Source of the DNA: Steroidobacteraceae bacterium
GTDB lineage: Bacteria; Pseudomonadota; Gammaproteobacteria; Steroidobacterales; Steroidobacteraceae
Direction: 5' to 3'
NCBI GenBank assembly: GCA_021325695.1
Contig: JAJTCR010000163.1
Span: forward strand, 1 to 6,469
DNA length: 6,469 nucleotides
The position numbers and the translations under genes were made by a program. Below the pieces are notes generated by a model that was given only the letters and a program-made list of their open reading frames with translations, did no database searches and was not told the DNA's origin. Each line of letters starts with the position of its first letter. Position 1 is the first letter of the stretch. This document shows positions 1-5,809 of the stretch, piece after piece.

Positions 1-4
1 TCGT

Positions 5-58
5 AAATCCGGAGTGTCCCCATTATCCCGGAAATTCGGAGTGTCCCTCTTTTCCGGG
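5..58. repeat. Two tandem copies of a 27-nt repeat
   Basis: Bases 5-31 and 32-58 align without gaps and match at 22 of 27 positions by my count. Both share the core CGGAGTGTCCC (10-20 and 37-47) and start with AAAT. A perfect 8-bp inverted repeat, CCCGGAAA at 27-34 and TTTCCGGG at 51-58, spans the junction and the second copy, so a hairpin with a 16-nt loop is possible. No reading frame with a plausible product uses this stretch. It could be the edge of a longer tandem array, a REP-like element, or the repeated transposase-binding end of an insertion sequence lying upstream. The window starts too close to decide. Confidence 0.6.
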
Positions 59-85
59 CTGCGGTACCATGCGGTCATCCATCGA

Positions 86-172
86 CAGGCCCGTCCCGAG
101 AGAGGCTCCGAGGAGCCCGCCGAAGGCGCAACCCGCCCGGAAACGCTCAGGCAAACGTACGGCTGCGGCCTG
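86..172 (+). promoter_or_regulatory. Glycine riboswitch aptamer 1
   Basis: The closing helix can be drawn as CCGT 91-94 with ACGG 159-162, extended by CAGGC 86-90 with GCCTG 168-172 across an asymmetric loop. P2 is weak: GAG 98-100 pairs CTC 146-148, with an A-G mismatch before G102-C144. P3 is a clean 5-bp hairpin, GGCTC 104-108 with GAGCC 113-117, and a 4-nt loop. The conserved core GCCGAAGGCGCAA lies at 119-131. The 3' part reads GGCAAACGTAC rather than the common GGCAAAAGGAC, so this aptamer is the less standard one at its 3' side. Strand is that of gcvT. Confidence 0.85.
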
Positions 173-177
173 ATGGT

Positions 178-271
178 CTCTGGAGAGCGACCCGTCGCCA
201 GGCGGGTCCACCGAAGGGGTGCGGCACCCGGCGCGAGCCGGGGGCTCGATCTCTCAGGTCCAAGGACAGAG
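178..271 (+). promoter_or_regulatory. Glycine riboswitch aptamer 2
   Basis: P1 is CTCT 178-181 with AGAG 268-271. P2 is GAGAG 183-187 with CTCTC 251-255. P3 is GACCCG 189-194 with CGGGTC 203-208. The core CACCGAAGGGG is at 209-219 and the conserved 3' segment AGGTCCAAGGACAGAG at 256-271. A 6-bp stem, CCCGGC 227-232 with GCCGGG 237-242, is capped by a GCGA (GNRA-type) tetraloop. The usual GGGGCAA junction is replaced by GGGGTGCGG, which could itself fold as GGTG/CACC (218-221/225-228) and compete with the GNRA stem. The P1 3' strand touches the terminator that follows, so this aptamer is the one placed to control it. Confidence 0.9.
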
Positions 272-312
272 GGGCGGCAGGTCGTCACGGCGGTCTGCCG
301 CCCTTTTTCTTT
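272..312 (+). terminator. Intrinsic terminator of the glycine riboswitch
   Basis: A perfect 9-bp GC-rich stem, GGGCGGCAG 272-280 with CTGCCGCCC 295-303, has a 14-nt loop and is followed by TTTTTCTTT (304-312). The stem can grow outward by pairing 268-271 (AGAG) with 304-307 (TTTT) through A-U and G-U pairs. Those same four bases form the 3' strand of aptamer 2 P1, so the ligand-bound P1 and the fully extended terminator exclude each other. That is compatible with glycine switching expression on, as known for gcv operons. The 9-bp core stem is independent of P1, however, so the sequence alone does not prove the direction of control. Confidence 0.9.
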
Positions 313-348
313 GGGCCGTGAAAAAACCGACTGTCCGAGGACGGCACG

Positions 349-1440
349 ATGGGACTGCGCACTCCACTGTATGACTCGCATCTGGCGGCGGGCGCCCGCA
401 CCGTCGATTTCGGCGGCTGGGACATGCCAGTCAACTATGGTTCGCAGATCGAGGAACACCACGCGGTCCGTCGCGACGCCGGCATGTTCGACGTCTCGCA
501 CATGTGCGTCGTCGACCTGCGTGGTGGGACTGTGCGCGACTACCTGCGCCACCTGCTCGCGAACGACATCGCGAAGCTGGCGCAGACCGGCAAGGCGCTG
601 TACTCGTGCATGTTGCGCGCGAGCGGCGGCGTCATCGACGACCTGATCGTCTATTTCCTCGACGACCAGTGGTACCGGATGGTCGTCAATGCCGGCACGC
701 GCGAGAAGGACGTCAAGTGGCTGCTCGAACAGGCCGCTTCCTTCGGCGTTTCGGTCGAGCCGCGCACCGACCTCGCGATGATCGCCGTGCAGGGGCCGAA
801 TGCACGGCAAAAGGCCGCGCAGGTCATCGAGCCGGGCGTGGCCGAGCGCGCGCTGCAACTCGGTCCGTTCTTCGGGCTCGACGCCGGCACACTGTTCGTC
901 GCTCGTACGGGCTACACGGGCGAGGACGGCTGGGAGCTCACGATGCCGGCGGGCGAGGCCGCCACGTACTGGCAGAAGCTGCGCGACATGGGTGTCCGGC
1001 CGTGCGGGCTCGGTGCGCGCGACACGCTGCGTCTCGAAGCCGGCATGAATCTCTACGGCAACGACATGGACGAGACGACCTCGCCGCTGGAGTCCGGGCT
1101 CGGCTGGACCGTGGCCTGGGAGCCGCAGGATCGCGACTTCGTCGGTCGCGCCGCGCTCACCGTGCAGAAGGCGAGCGGCGACGTGCGCAAGTTCGTCGGC
1201 CTGCTGGTCGAGGACCGCGCGGTGTTGCGCACGCACCAGAAGGTCATCGTCGCGAACGTGGGCGAGGGCGAAGTCACGAGCGGCACGTTTTCGCCGACGC
1301 TGCAGCGCTCGATCGGCTTCGCGCGCGTGCCGGCGCAGACGGGCGACCGCTGCGAAGTCGAGATCCGCGGCAAGCTCGTGCCTGCACGGGTCGTCAAGCC
1401 GCCCTTCGTGCGCAACGGCAAGGCCGCCATCGCGCTTTGA
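349..1440 (+). CDS. gcvT: Glycine cleavage system T-protein (aminomethyltransferase)
   Basis: Cytoplasmic THF-dependent aminomethyltransferase. It takes the aminomethyl group from lipoyl-GcvH, releases ammonia and yields 5,10-methylene-THF plus dihydrolipoyl GcvH. The 363 residues equal the usual family length. Visible family motifs are TPLYDSHLAAGA near the N-terminus, VDFGGWDMP (19-27), FDVSHM (47-52), GGVIDDLIVY (93-102) with D97 at the catalytic aspartate position, GYTGEDGWEL (188-197), ARDTLRLEAG (223-232) and SPLESGLGWTV from 245. The C-terminal barrel domain ends normally. The ATG at 349 is preceded by GAGGA (337-341) at good spacing. It is the first gene after the riboswitch and terminator, so it is probably glycine-regulated. 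A 46-nt gap separates it from gcvH. Nothing suggests damage. Confidence 0.98.
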   Translation: MGLRTPLYDSHLAAGARTVDFGGWDMPVNYGSQIEEHHAVRRDAGMFDVSHMCVVDLRGGTVRDYLRHLLANDIAKLAQTGKALYSCMLRASGGVIDDLIVYFLDDQWYRMVVNAGTREKDVKWLLEQAASFGVSVEPRTDLAMIAVQGPNARQKAAQVIEPGVAERALQLGPFFGLDAGTLFVARTGYTGEDGWELTMPAGEAATYWQKLRDMGVRPCGLGARDTLRLEAGMNLYGNDMDETTSPLESGLGWTVAWEPQDRDFVGRAALTVQKASGDVRKFVGLLVEDRAVLRTHQKVIVANVGEGEVTSGTFSPTLQRSIGFARVPAQTGDRCEVEIRGKLVPARVVKPPFVRNGKAAIAL

Positions 1441-1486
1441 CAATTCACCGCTCGATCCAGCATCCAGACGTCCCGGAGATCACACC

Positions 1487-1882
1487 ATGAGCAACGTCCC
1501 CGCCGACCTCCGCTACCTCAAGTCGCACGAATGGGCGCGCCTCGAAGGCGACGGCACGGTCACGATCGGCATCTCCGATCACGCGCAGCAGGCGCTGGGC
1601 GACCTCGTGTTCGTCGAAGCGCCCGAGGTCGGCCGCCGCGTCAGCGCGGGCGAAGCCTGCGCGGTCGTCGAGTCCGTCAAGGCCGCGTCGGACATCTACA
1701 GCCCGGTCACCGGCGAGGTGATCGCGAGCAACGTCGACCTGGGCGGCCAGCCGGAGCTCGTCAACTCCGATCCGTACGGCGCCGGCTGGATCATGCGTGT
1801 GCGCCCCGAAGACAAGGCGCAGTTCTCCGCGATGCTGGACGCGAAGGCGTACCAGGCCGCGCTGGCCGCGGAAACACACTGA
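1487..1882 (+). CDS. gcvH: Glycine cleavage system H-protein (lipoyl carrier)
   Basis: Small cytoplasmic carrier whose lipoyl arm shuttles the aminomethyl intermediate from the P-protein to the T-protein and is then reoxidised by the L-protein. At 131 residues it has the usual family size. The start YLKSHEWARLEGDGTVTIGI is typical, as is the GDLVFVEAPEVG strand. The lipoylation motif VESVKAASD places the modified lysine at K65 (codon 1679-1681). The motif SPVTGEVIASN and the C-terminal GWIMRV segment complete the fold. CGGAG at 1474-1478 gives a good ribosome binding site for the ATG. The stop TGA overlaps the ATG of gcvPA by one base (TGATG), so the two are probably translationally coupled. 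Confidence 0.98.
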   Translation: MSNVPADLRYLKSHEWARLEGDGTVTIGISDHAQQALGDLVFVEAPEVGRRVSAGEACAVVESVKAASDIYSPVTGEVIASNVDLGGQPELVNSDPYGAGWIMRVRPEDKAQFSAMLDAKAYQAALAAETH

Positions 1883-3258
1883 TGCCCTTCATTCCCCACA
1901 CCGACGCCGACGTCCGCGCGATGCTCGACGTCATCGGCGCGCCGGACATCGACGCGCTGTTCGAGGAAATCCCGGCGGCATTGCGTGCGCCAGGCCTGCC
2001 CGGCATTCCGCCCGCGATGACCGAGATGGAAATCGGCCGGTGCATGGCGGAGTTCGCCGCCCGCGACGGCCGCCCGCTCAATTTCATCGGCGCCGGCGCG
2101 TACGAGCACCACATCCCCGCGGCGGTCTGGGCGATCGTGAGCCGCGGCGAGTTCTACAGCGCGTACACGCCGTACCAGGCCGAGGCGAGCCAGGGCACGC
2201 TGCAACTGCTGTACGAATACCAGACCATGATGGCGAGCCTGACCGCGCTCGAGATCTCCAACGCATCCCTCTACGACGGCGCCTCGGGTCTCGCCGAGGC
2301 CTGCCTGATGGCCGTGCGCGCGAACCGCAAGTCGAAGTCGCTGCGGATCCTGTTGCCGCTCGCGCTCAACCCCACGTATCGCGACGTGGCGCAGGCGATC
2401 GCCGGCAACCAGAACCTCGTGTTCGAACAGCTGCCGTTCGACGCCAAGGGCGGCCAGACCGTGGTCTCCGCGCTCGACCAGTACAAGGGCAAGGACGTCA
2501 CGGCGGTCGTGATCCAGCAGCCGAACTTCTTCGGCACGCTCGAGGACGTCGACGCGATCACGAACTGGGCGCACGCGAACGGCGCACTCATGATCGGCGT
2601 GGTCAACCCGACCTCGCTCGCCGTGCTCAAGCCGCCGGGCGAGTGGGGCGCGCGCGGCGCAGACATCGCCTGTGGCGACGGCCAGCCGCTCGGCGTGCCG
2701 CTCTCGTCGGGCGGTCCATACTTCGGGTTCATGGCGACCCGGGCCGAGCACGTGCGACAGATGCCGGGCCGTATCATCGGCCGCACGGTGGACCTCGACG
2801 GCAAGCCGGGCTTCGCGCTCACGCTGCAGGCGCGCGAACAGCACATCCGTCGCAGCAAGGCGACGTCCAACATCTGCACGAACCAGGGCCTGCTGGTCAC
2901 CGCGGCGACGATCTACATGTCGCTGCTCGGTCCGCGCGGTCTCGCACGGGTGGCGGCCACCTCCATGCAGCGCACGCAGCAGCTCGTGGATGCGCTCACG
3001 CGCATCCCGGGCGTGCGGCTCGCGTTCGACACGCCGCGATTCCACGAAGCCGTGCTGCTGCTCGACCGGCCCGTGAAGCCGGTGCTCGAGGCGCTCGCGC
3101 ACCGCGGCATCGTCGGCGGCGTCGACGTCTCGGGGCGCTACCCGCAGCTCGGCCACGCGCTGCTCGTCTGCGCGACCGAAACCCGGACGGTGAACGACAT
3201 CGAAACCTACGCGCGCGCGCTCGCCGAGACCCTGCGCAGCAGCGCGGCCGCCGCCTGA
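1882..3258 (+). CDS. gcvPA: Glycine dehydrogenase (decarboxylating) subunit 1, alpha
   Basis: One half of the split P-protein, which with GcvPB decarboxylates glycine and loads the aminomethyl group on lipoyl-GcvH. The product has 458 residues, about the family size. It starts MPFIPHTDADVRAML and shows NFIGAGAYEHHIP, AYTPYQAEASQGTLQ, SLYDGASGLAEA, IQQPNFFGTLED, CGDGQPLG (264-271) and SKATSNICTNQGL (325-337), all hallmarks of the alpha subunit. As expected for this subunit, the PLP-binding lysine motif is absent and is found in GcvPB. The frame is open further upstream to 1531, but the ATG at 1882 matches the family N-terminus and overlaps the gcvH stop by one base, so it is chosen. A 19-nt gap leads to gcvPB. 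Confidence 0.97.
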   Translation: MPFIPHTDADVRAMLDVIGAPDIDALFEEIPAALRAPGLPGIPPAMTEMEIGRCMAEFAARDGRPLNFIGAGAYEHHIPAAVWAIVSRGEFYSAYTPYQAEASQGTLQLLYEYQTMMASLTALEISNASLYDGASGLAEACLMAVRANRKSKSLRILLPLALNPTYRDVAQAIAGNQNLVFEQLPFDAKGGQTVVSALDQYKGKDVTAVVIQQPNFFGTLEDVDAITNWAHANGALMIGVVNPTSLAVLKPPGEWGARGADIACGDGQPLGVPLSSGGPYFGFMATRAEHVRQMPGRIIGRTVDLDGKPGFALTLQAREQHIRRSKATSNICTNQGLLVTAATIYMSLLGPRGLARVAATSMQRTQQLVDALTRIPGVRLAFDTPRFHEAVLLLDRPVKPVLEALAHRGIVGGVDVSGRYPQLGHALLVCATETRTVNDIETYARALAETLRSSAAAA

Positions 3259-3277
3259 ACCGGCAGGACGACCGAAA

Positions 3278-4738
3278 ATGCACGAAAAGCTGATCTTCGA
3301 ACACGCGGCCCCCGGCCGCAGCGCCGACGCGCAGTACCCGCGGGTGCCGGTCGAGGCGACGGTGCCGACCTCGCTGTTGCGGGCGACGCCGCCGCTGCTG
3401 CCGGAAGTCTCCGAGCTGCAGGCGGTACGCCACTACACCCGGCTCTCACAGCTCAACTTCTCGATCGACACGCACTTCTATCCGCTCGGGTCGTGCACGA
3501 TGAAGTACAACCCGAAGGCCTGTAACCAGTACGCGATGCTGCCGGAGCTGCTCGGGCGCCACCCGCTCGCGCCGGAGTCCACCGGCCAGGGCGTGTTGCA
3601 GATCCTGTTCGAGTTGCAGGAGATGCTCAAGGAAGTGACCGGCATGCGGGGCGTGTCGCTCACGCCGATGGCAGGCGCGCAGGGCGAGTTCGCCGGTGTC
3701 GCGATGATCCGGGCCTACCACCGCGCCCGCAACGACCTCGCCCGCACCGAGATCATCGTGCCCGACGCCGCGCACGGCACGAACCCGGCGACGGCGACGA
3801 TGTGCGGCTGCACCGTGCGCGAAATTCCGACGCAGTCGAACGGGGACATCGACCTCGAGGCGCTCAAGGGCGTCGTCGGTCCGCACACGGCAGGCATCAT
3901 GCTGACCAACCCCTCGACGATCGGCGTGTTCGAGCGCCGGATCCGCGAGGTCGCGGAAATCGTCCACGGCGCCGGCGGCCTGCTGTACTACGACGGTGCC
4001 AACCTCAACGCGATCCTCGGCAAGGTGCGTCCGGGCGACATGGGGTTCGACGTCATCCACATGAACCTGCACAAGACCTTCTCGACGCCGCACGGCGGTG
4101 GCGGCCCGGGGTCCGGTGCGGTCGGCGTGAGCGAACGCCTGCTGCCGTTCCTGCCGGTCCCGATCGTGGGTCGCGACGGCGAGCGCTTCCGCTGGCTCGA
4201 CCAGCAGGACCTGCCGCAGACCATCGGCCGGCTCTCGAACTTCATGGGCAACACCGGCGTGCTGCTGCGCGCCTACGTCTACATGCGCATGCTCGGCCGC
4301 GACGGCATGCAGCGCGTGTCGGAGTTCGCGACGCTCAACGCCAACTACCTGATGGCACGGTTGCAGGCGGCCGGCTTCGAGGTGGCGTATCCGGAGCGTC
4401 GCGCGAGTCACGAGTTCATCGTCACGCTGCGCCGCGAGGCGCGCGAGTGGGAAACCAACGCGATGGACTTCGCCAAGCGGTTGCTGGACTACGGCTTTCA
4501 CGCGCCGACGACCTACTTTCCGCTGCTCGTGCCCGAGTGCCTGCTGATCGAGCCGACGGAAACGGAACCGAAGGAGGAACTCGATGCGTTCGTCGACGCG
4601 ATGATCGCCATCCGCAAGGAAGCCGAGACCGAGCCCGCGAAGCTGCAGGGCGCCCCGTGGACGCTGCCCGTGCGCCGACTCGACGACGTCCGCGCCGCGA
4701 AACAGCTGGATTTGACGTGGAAGCCCGCAACGGCTTGA
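3278..4738 (+). CDS. gcvPB: Glycine dehydrogenase (decarboxylating) subunit 2, beta
   Basis: PLP-carrying half of the split P-protein. It forms the external aldimine with glycine and, together with GcvPA, passes the aminomethyl group to lipoyl-GcvH. The 486 residues fit the family. Motifs in order are HFYPLGSCTMKYNPK, SLTPMAGAQGE, PDAAHGTNPA with H166, LTNPSTIGVFE, YYDGANLNA with D239, and HMNLHKTFSTPHGGGGPG, where K266 (codon 4073-4075) is the predicted PLP Schiff-base lysine. A glycine-rich loop follows. The C-terminal domain holds HAPTTYFPL and LIEPTETEPKEELD, as in other P-proteins. CAGGA at 3264-3268 is the likely ribosome binding site for the ATG at 3278. It is the last gcv gene here; the stop is followed at once by the heptad palindrome. 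Confidence 0.98.
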   Translation: MHEKLIFEHAAPGRSADAQYPRVPVEATVPTSLLRATPPLLPEVSELQAVRHYTRLSQLNFSIDTHFYPLGSCTMKYNPKACNQYAMLPELLGRHPLAPESTGQGVLQILFELQEMLKEVTGMRGVSLTPMAGAQGEFAGVAMIRAYHRARNDLARTEIIVPDAAHGTNPATATMCGCTVREIPTQSNGDIDLEALKGVVGPHTAGIMLTNPSTIGVFERRIREVAEIVHGAGGLLYYDGANLNAILGKVRPGDMGFDVIHMNLHKTFSTPHGGGGPGSGAVGVSERLLPFLPVPIVGRDGERFRWLDQQDLPQTIGRLSNFMGNTGVLLRAYVYMRMLGRDGMQRVSEFATLNANYLMARLQAAGFEVAYPERRASHEFIVTLRREAREWETNAMDFAKRLLDYGFHAPTTYFPLLVPECLLIEPTETEPKEELDAFVDAMIAIRKEAETEPAKLQGAPWTLPVRRLDDVRAAKQLDLTWKPATA

Positions 4739-4739
4739 G

Positions 4740-4867
4740 AGTGAATAGTGATTAGTGAATAGTGACCAGTCGGAACGCGCGCTGGGACGTTTTCGCTGCC
4801 GCACGAGCGGTACATCCGCCGGCGCGGAGCGCTCCGACTACTCACTGGTCACTATTCACTAGTCACT
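4740..4867. repeat. Interrupted palindrome with 7-nt repeat arms (putative MITE-like or dispersed intergenic element)
   Basis: The left arm consists of four 7-nt units, AGTGAAT, AGTGATT, AGTGAAT and AGTGACC (4740-4767), then AGTCGGA (4768-4774). The right arm, read on the other strand, has AGTGACT, AGTGAAT, AGTGACC and AGTGAGT (4867 back to 4840), then AGTCGGA (4839-4833). Arms 4747-4770 and 4844-4867 pair at 23 of 24 positions, 18 of them contiguous. The right arm carries one extra heptad, leaving a 7-nt bulge, after which CGGA/TCCG pairing resumes. The core holds a 12-nt palindrome, CGGAGCGCTCCG (4825-4836). Because 7 is not a multiple of 3, the TGA in successive units stops all three frames on each strand. 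There is no U-tract and no clear target duplication. It lies between gcvPB and the kinase, and no protein is encoded in it. Confidence 0.88.
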
Positions 4868-4876
4868 CACTTCCCC

Positions 4877-5809
4877 ATGACTGCACTCATCTGCGGCTCG
4901 ATCGCCTTCGACACGGTCATGGTCTTCCACGGCCGCTTCCGCGAGCAGATCCTCGCGGACCGGATCCACATGCTGAACGTCTCGTTTCTCGTGCCGAGCA
5001 TGCGGCGCAACTTCGGCGGCTGCGCGGGCAACATCGCGTACAACCTCCGGCTGCTGGAGGAGGACGGGGCGCCGATGGCGACGGTCGGGCACGATTTCGA
5101 GCCGTACCGGCGCTGGCTCAAGGCCTGCAACGTGAGCCTCGACTTCGTGCGCGAGCTCGACGACCAGTTCACCGCGCAGGCGTTCATCACGACCGACCTG
5201 GACTCGAACCAGATCACGGCGTTCCACCCGGGCGCGATGGCCAAGTCGCACCTGAACCCCGTGCCGACCACGGCCGGCGTCACGCTCGGGGTGGTCGCCC
5301 CGGACGGCCGCGACGGCATGCTGCAGCACGCCGCACAGTTCGCGGCGGCCGGCATCCCCTGGCTGTTCGACCCCGGACAGGGCCTGCCGATGTTCGACGG
5401 GCCGGAGCTGCTCGATTTCGTGCGCCAGGCGACCTGGGTCGCGGTCAACGACTACGAAGCACAGATGCTGCAGGAACGCACCGGGCTGAGCGCGACCGAC
5501 GTCGCCGCCGAAGTGCGGGCCTACGTCGTGACCAAGGGGGCCGAAGGCAGTGTCGTCTACGCCGACGGCCACGAATACGTGATCCCCGCAGCGCCGCCGG
5601 ACGACGTCAAGGACCCGACCGGCTGCGGCGACGCCTATCGAGCCGGCCTGCTGTATGGGCTCATGAATGAACTCGACTGGGAGACCACGGGTCGGATAGC
5701 TTCATTGATGGGATCGATCAAGATCGCCCACGCCGGCACCCAGAGTCACCGATTCGACATGAACGAGTTCACCACCCGCTTTCGCGCGGCCTTCGGCCGC
5801 GAACTGTGA
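4877..5809 (+). CDS. PfkB-family kinase, adenosine kinase (AdoK)-like
   Basis: Cytoplasmic ribokinase-fold sugar or nucleoside kinase of 310 residues, a normal length. It begins with the first beta strand, ALICGSIAFDTVM. NFGGCAGNIAYNL (45-57) is the substrate-binding glycine motif. NDYE (191-194) is the N-x-x-E metal/phosphate motif and VTKGAEGS (around 218-225) the ATP-site strand. DPTGCGDAYRAG (246-257) is the second PfkB signature, with D252 as predicted catalytic base. The segments HGRFREQIL, SFLVPSMRRNFGG, FHPGAMAKS and NDYEAQML resemble mycobacterial AdoK as I remember it, so adenosine is the best substrate guess; another nucleoside or sugar is possible. No Shine-Dalgarno sequence precedes the ATG, and the palindrome ends 9 nt upstream. 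Its stop overlaps the GTG of the protease gene. Confidence 0.9.
   Translation: MTALICGSIAFDTVMVFHGRFREQILADRIHMLNVSFLVPSMRRNFGGCAGNIAYNLRLLEEDGAPMATVGHDFEPYRRWLKACNVSLDFVRELDDQFTAQAFITTDLDSNQITAFHPGAMAKSHLNPVPTTAGVTLGVVAPDGRDGMLQHAAQFAAAGIPWLFDPGQGLPMFDGPELLDFVRQATWVAVNDYEAQMLQERTGLSATDVAAEVRAYVVTKGAEGSVVYADGHEYVIPAAPPDDVKDPTGCGDAYRAGLLYGLMNELDWETTGRIASLMGSIKIAHAGTQSHRFDMNEFTTRFRAAFGREL

Larger units (their letters stand above)
79..271 (+). promoter_or_regulatory. Tandem glycine riboswitch (two gcvT-type aptamers)
   Basis: This leader RNA should bind glycine and control the gcv operon that starts 78 nt further on. Two copies of the gcvT-element core are visible: GCCGAAGGCGCAA (119-131) with GCTCAGGCAAA (145-155), and CACCGAAGGGG (209-219) with CTCTCAGGTCCAAGGACAGAG split over 251-271. 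The aptamers are joined by a short linker. The linker (167-176) can pair with the segment just before aptamer 1: CCAT 79-82 with ATGG 173-176, and CAGGC 86-90 with GCCTG 168-172, leaving a 3-nt bulge (83-85). This resembles the leader-linker helix and kink-turn known from tandem glycine riboswitches. Identification by conserved core is firm; exact ends and the outer helix are inferred. Confidence 0.93.

Noticed and set aside
42..70. Possible sigma-70 promoter: TGTCCC (42-47) with TACCAT (65-70) at 17-nt spacing
   Set aside because: The position would suit a start near the riboswitch leader, but the -35 match is poor and the -10 only partial, so I cannot support it as a feature.
14..646. Plus-strand open frame starting in the repeat and running through the riboswitch into gcvT
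   Set aside because: It crosses the terminator and riboswitch, overlaps gcvT in another frame, and its product is arginine/serine-rich low-complexity sequence without family motifs.
1696..3156. Long minus-strand open frame opposite gcvH/gcvPA
   Set aside because: Typical antisense shadow of high-GC coding DNA; the sense strand has full glycine cleavage motifs, and the antisense product is Arg/Val/Glu-rich without recognisable domains.
1797..3293. Long plus-strand alternative frame across gcvPA
   Set aside because: Arginine-rich frame-shifted reading of gcvPA with no motif; the true frame is unambiguous.
3446..4804. Long minus-strand open frame opposite gcvPB
   Set aside because: Shadow of gcvPB; it starts inside the palindrome core and has no ribosome site or conserved motif.
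4740..4867. Palindrome as a classical intrinsic terminator
   Set aside because: The stem is long, but no U-tract follows the right arm and the spacer between arms is 73 nt; it may still influence transcript ends, but it is better described as a repeat element.
4740..4867. CRISPR-like array
   Set aside because: The 7-nt units are contiguous without spacers and are inverted between arms, so this is not a CRISPR.
4762..5670. Plus-strand open frame starting in the palindrome and overlapping the kinase
   Set aside because: Frame-shifted reading of the kinase gene; low-complexity Arg-rich product, whereas the kinase frame has both PfkB motifs.
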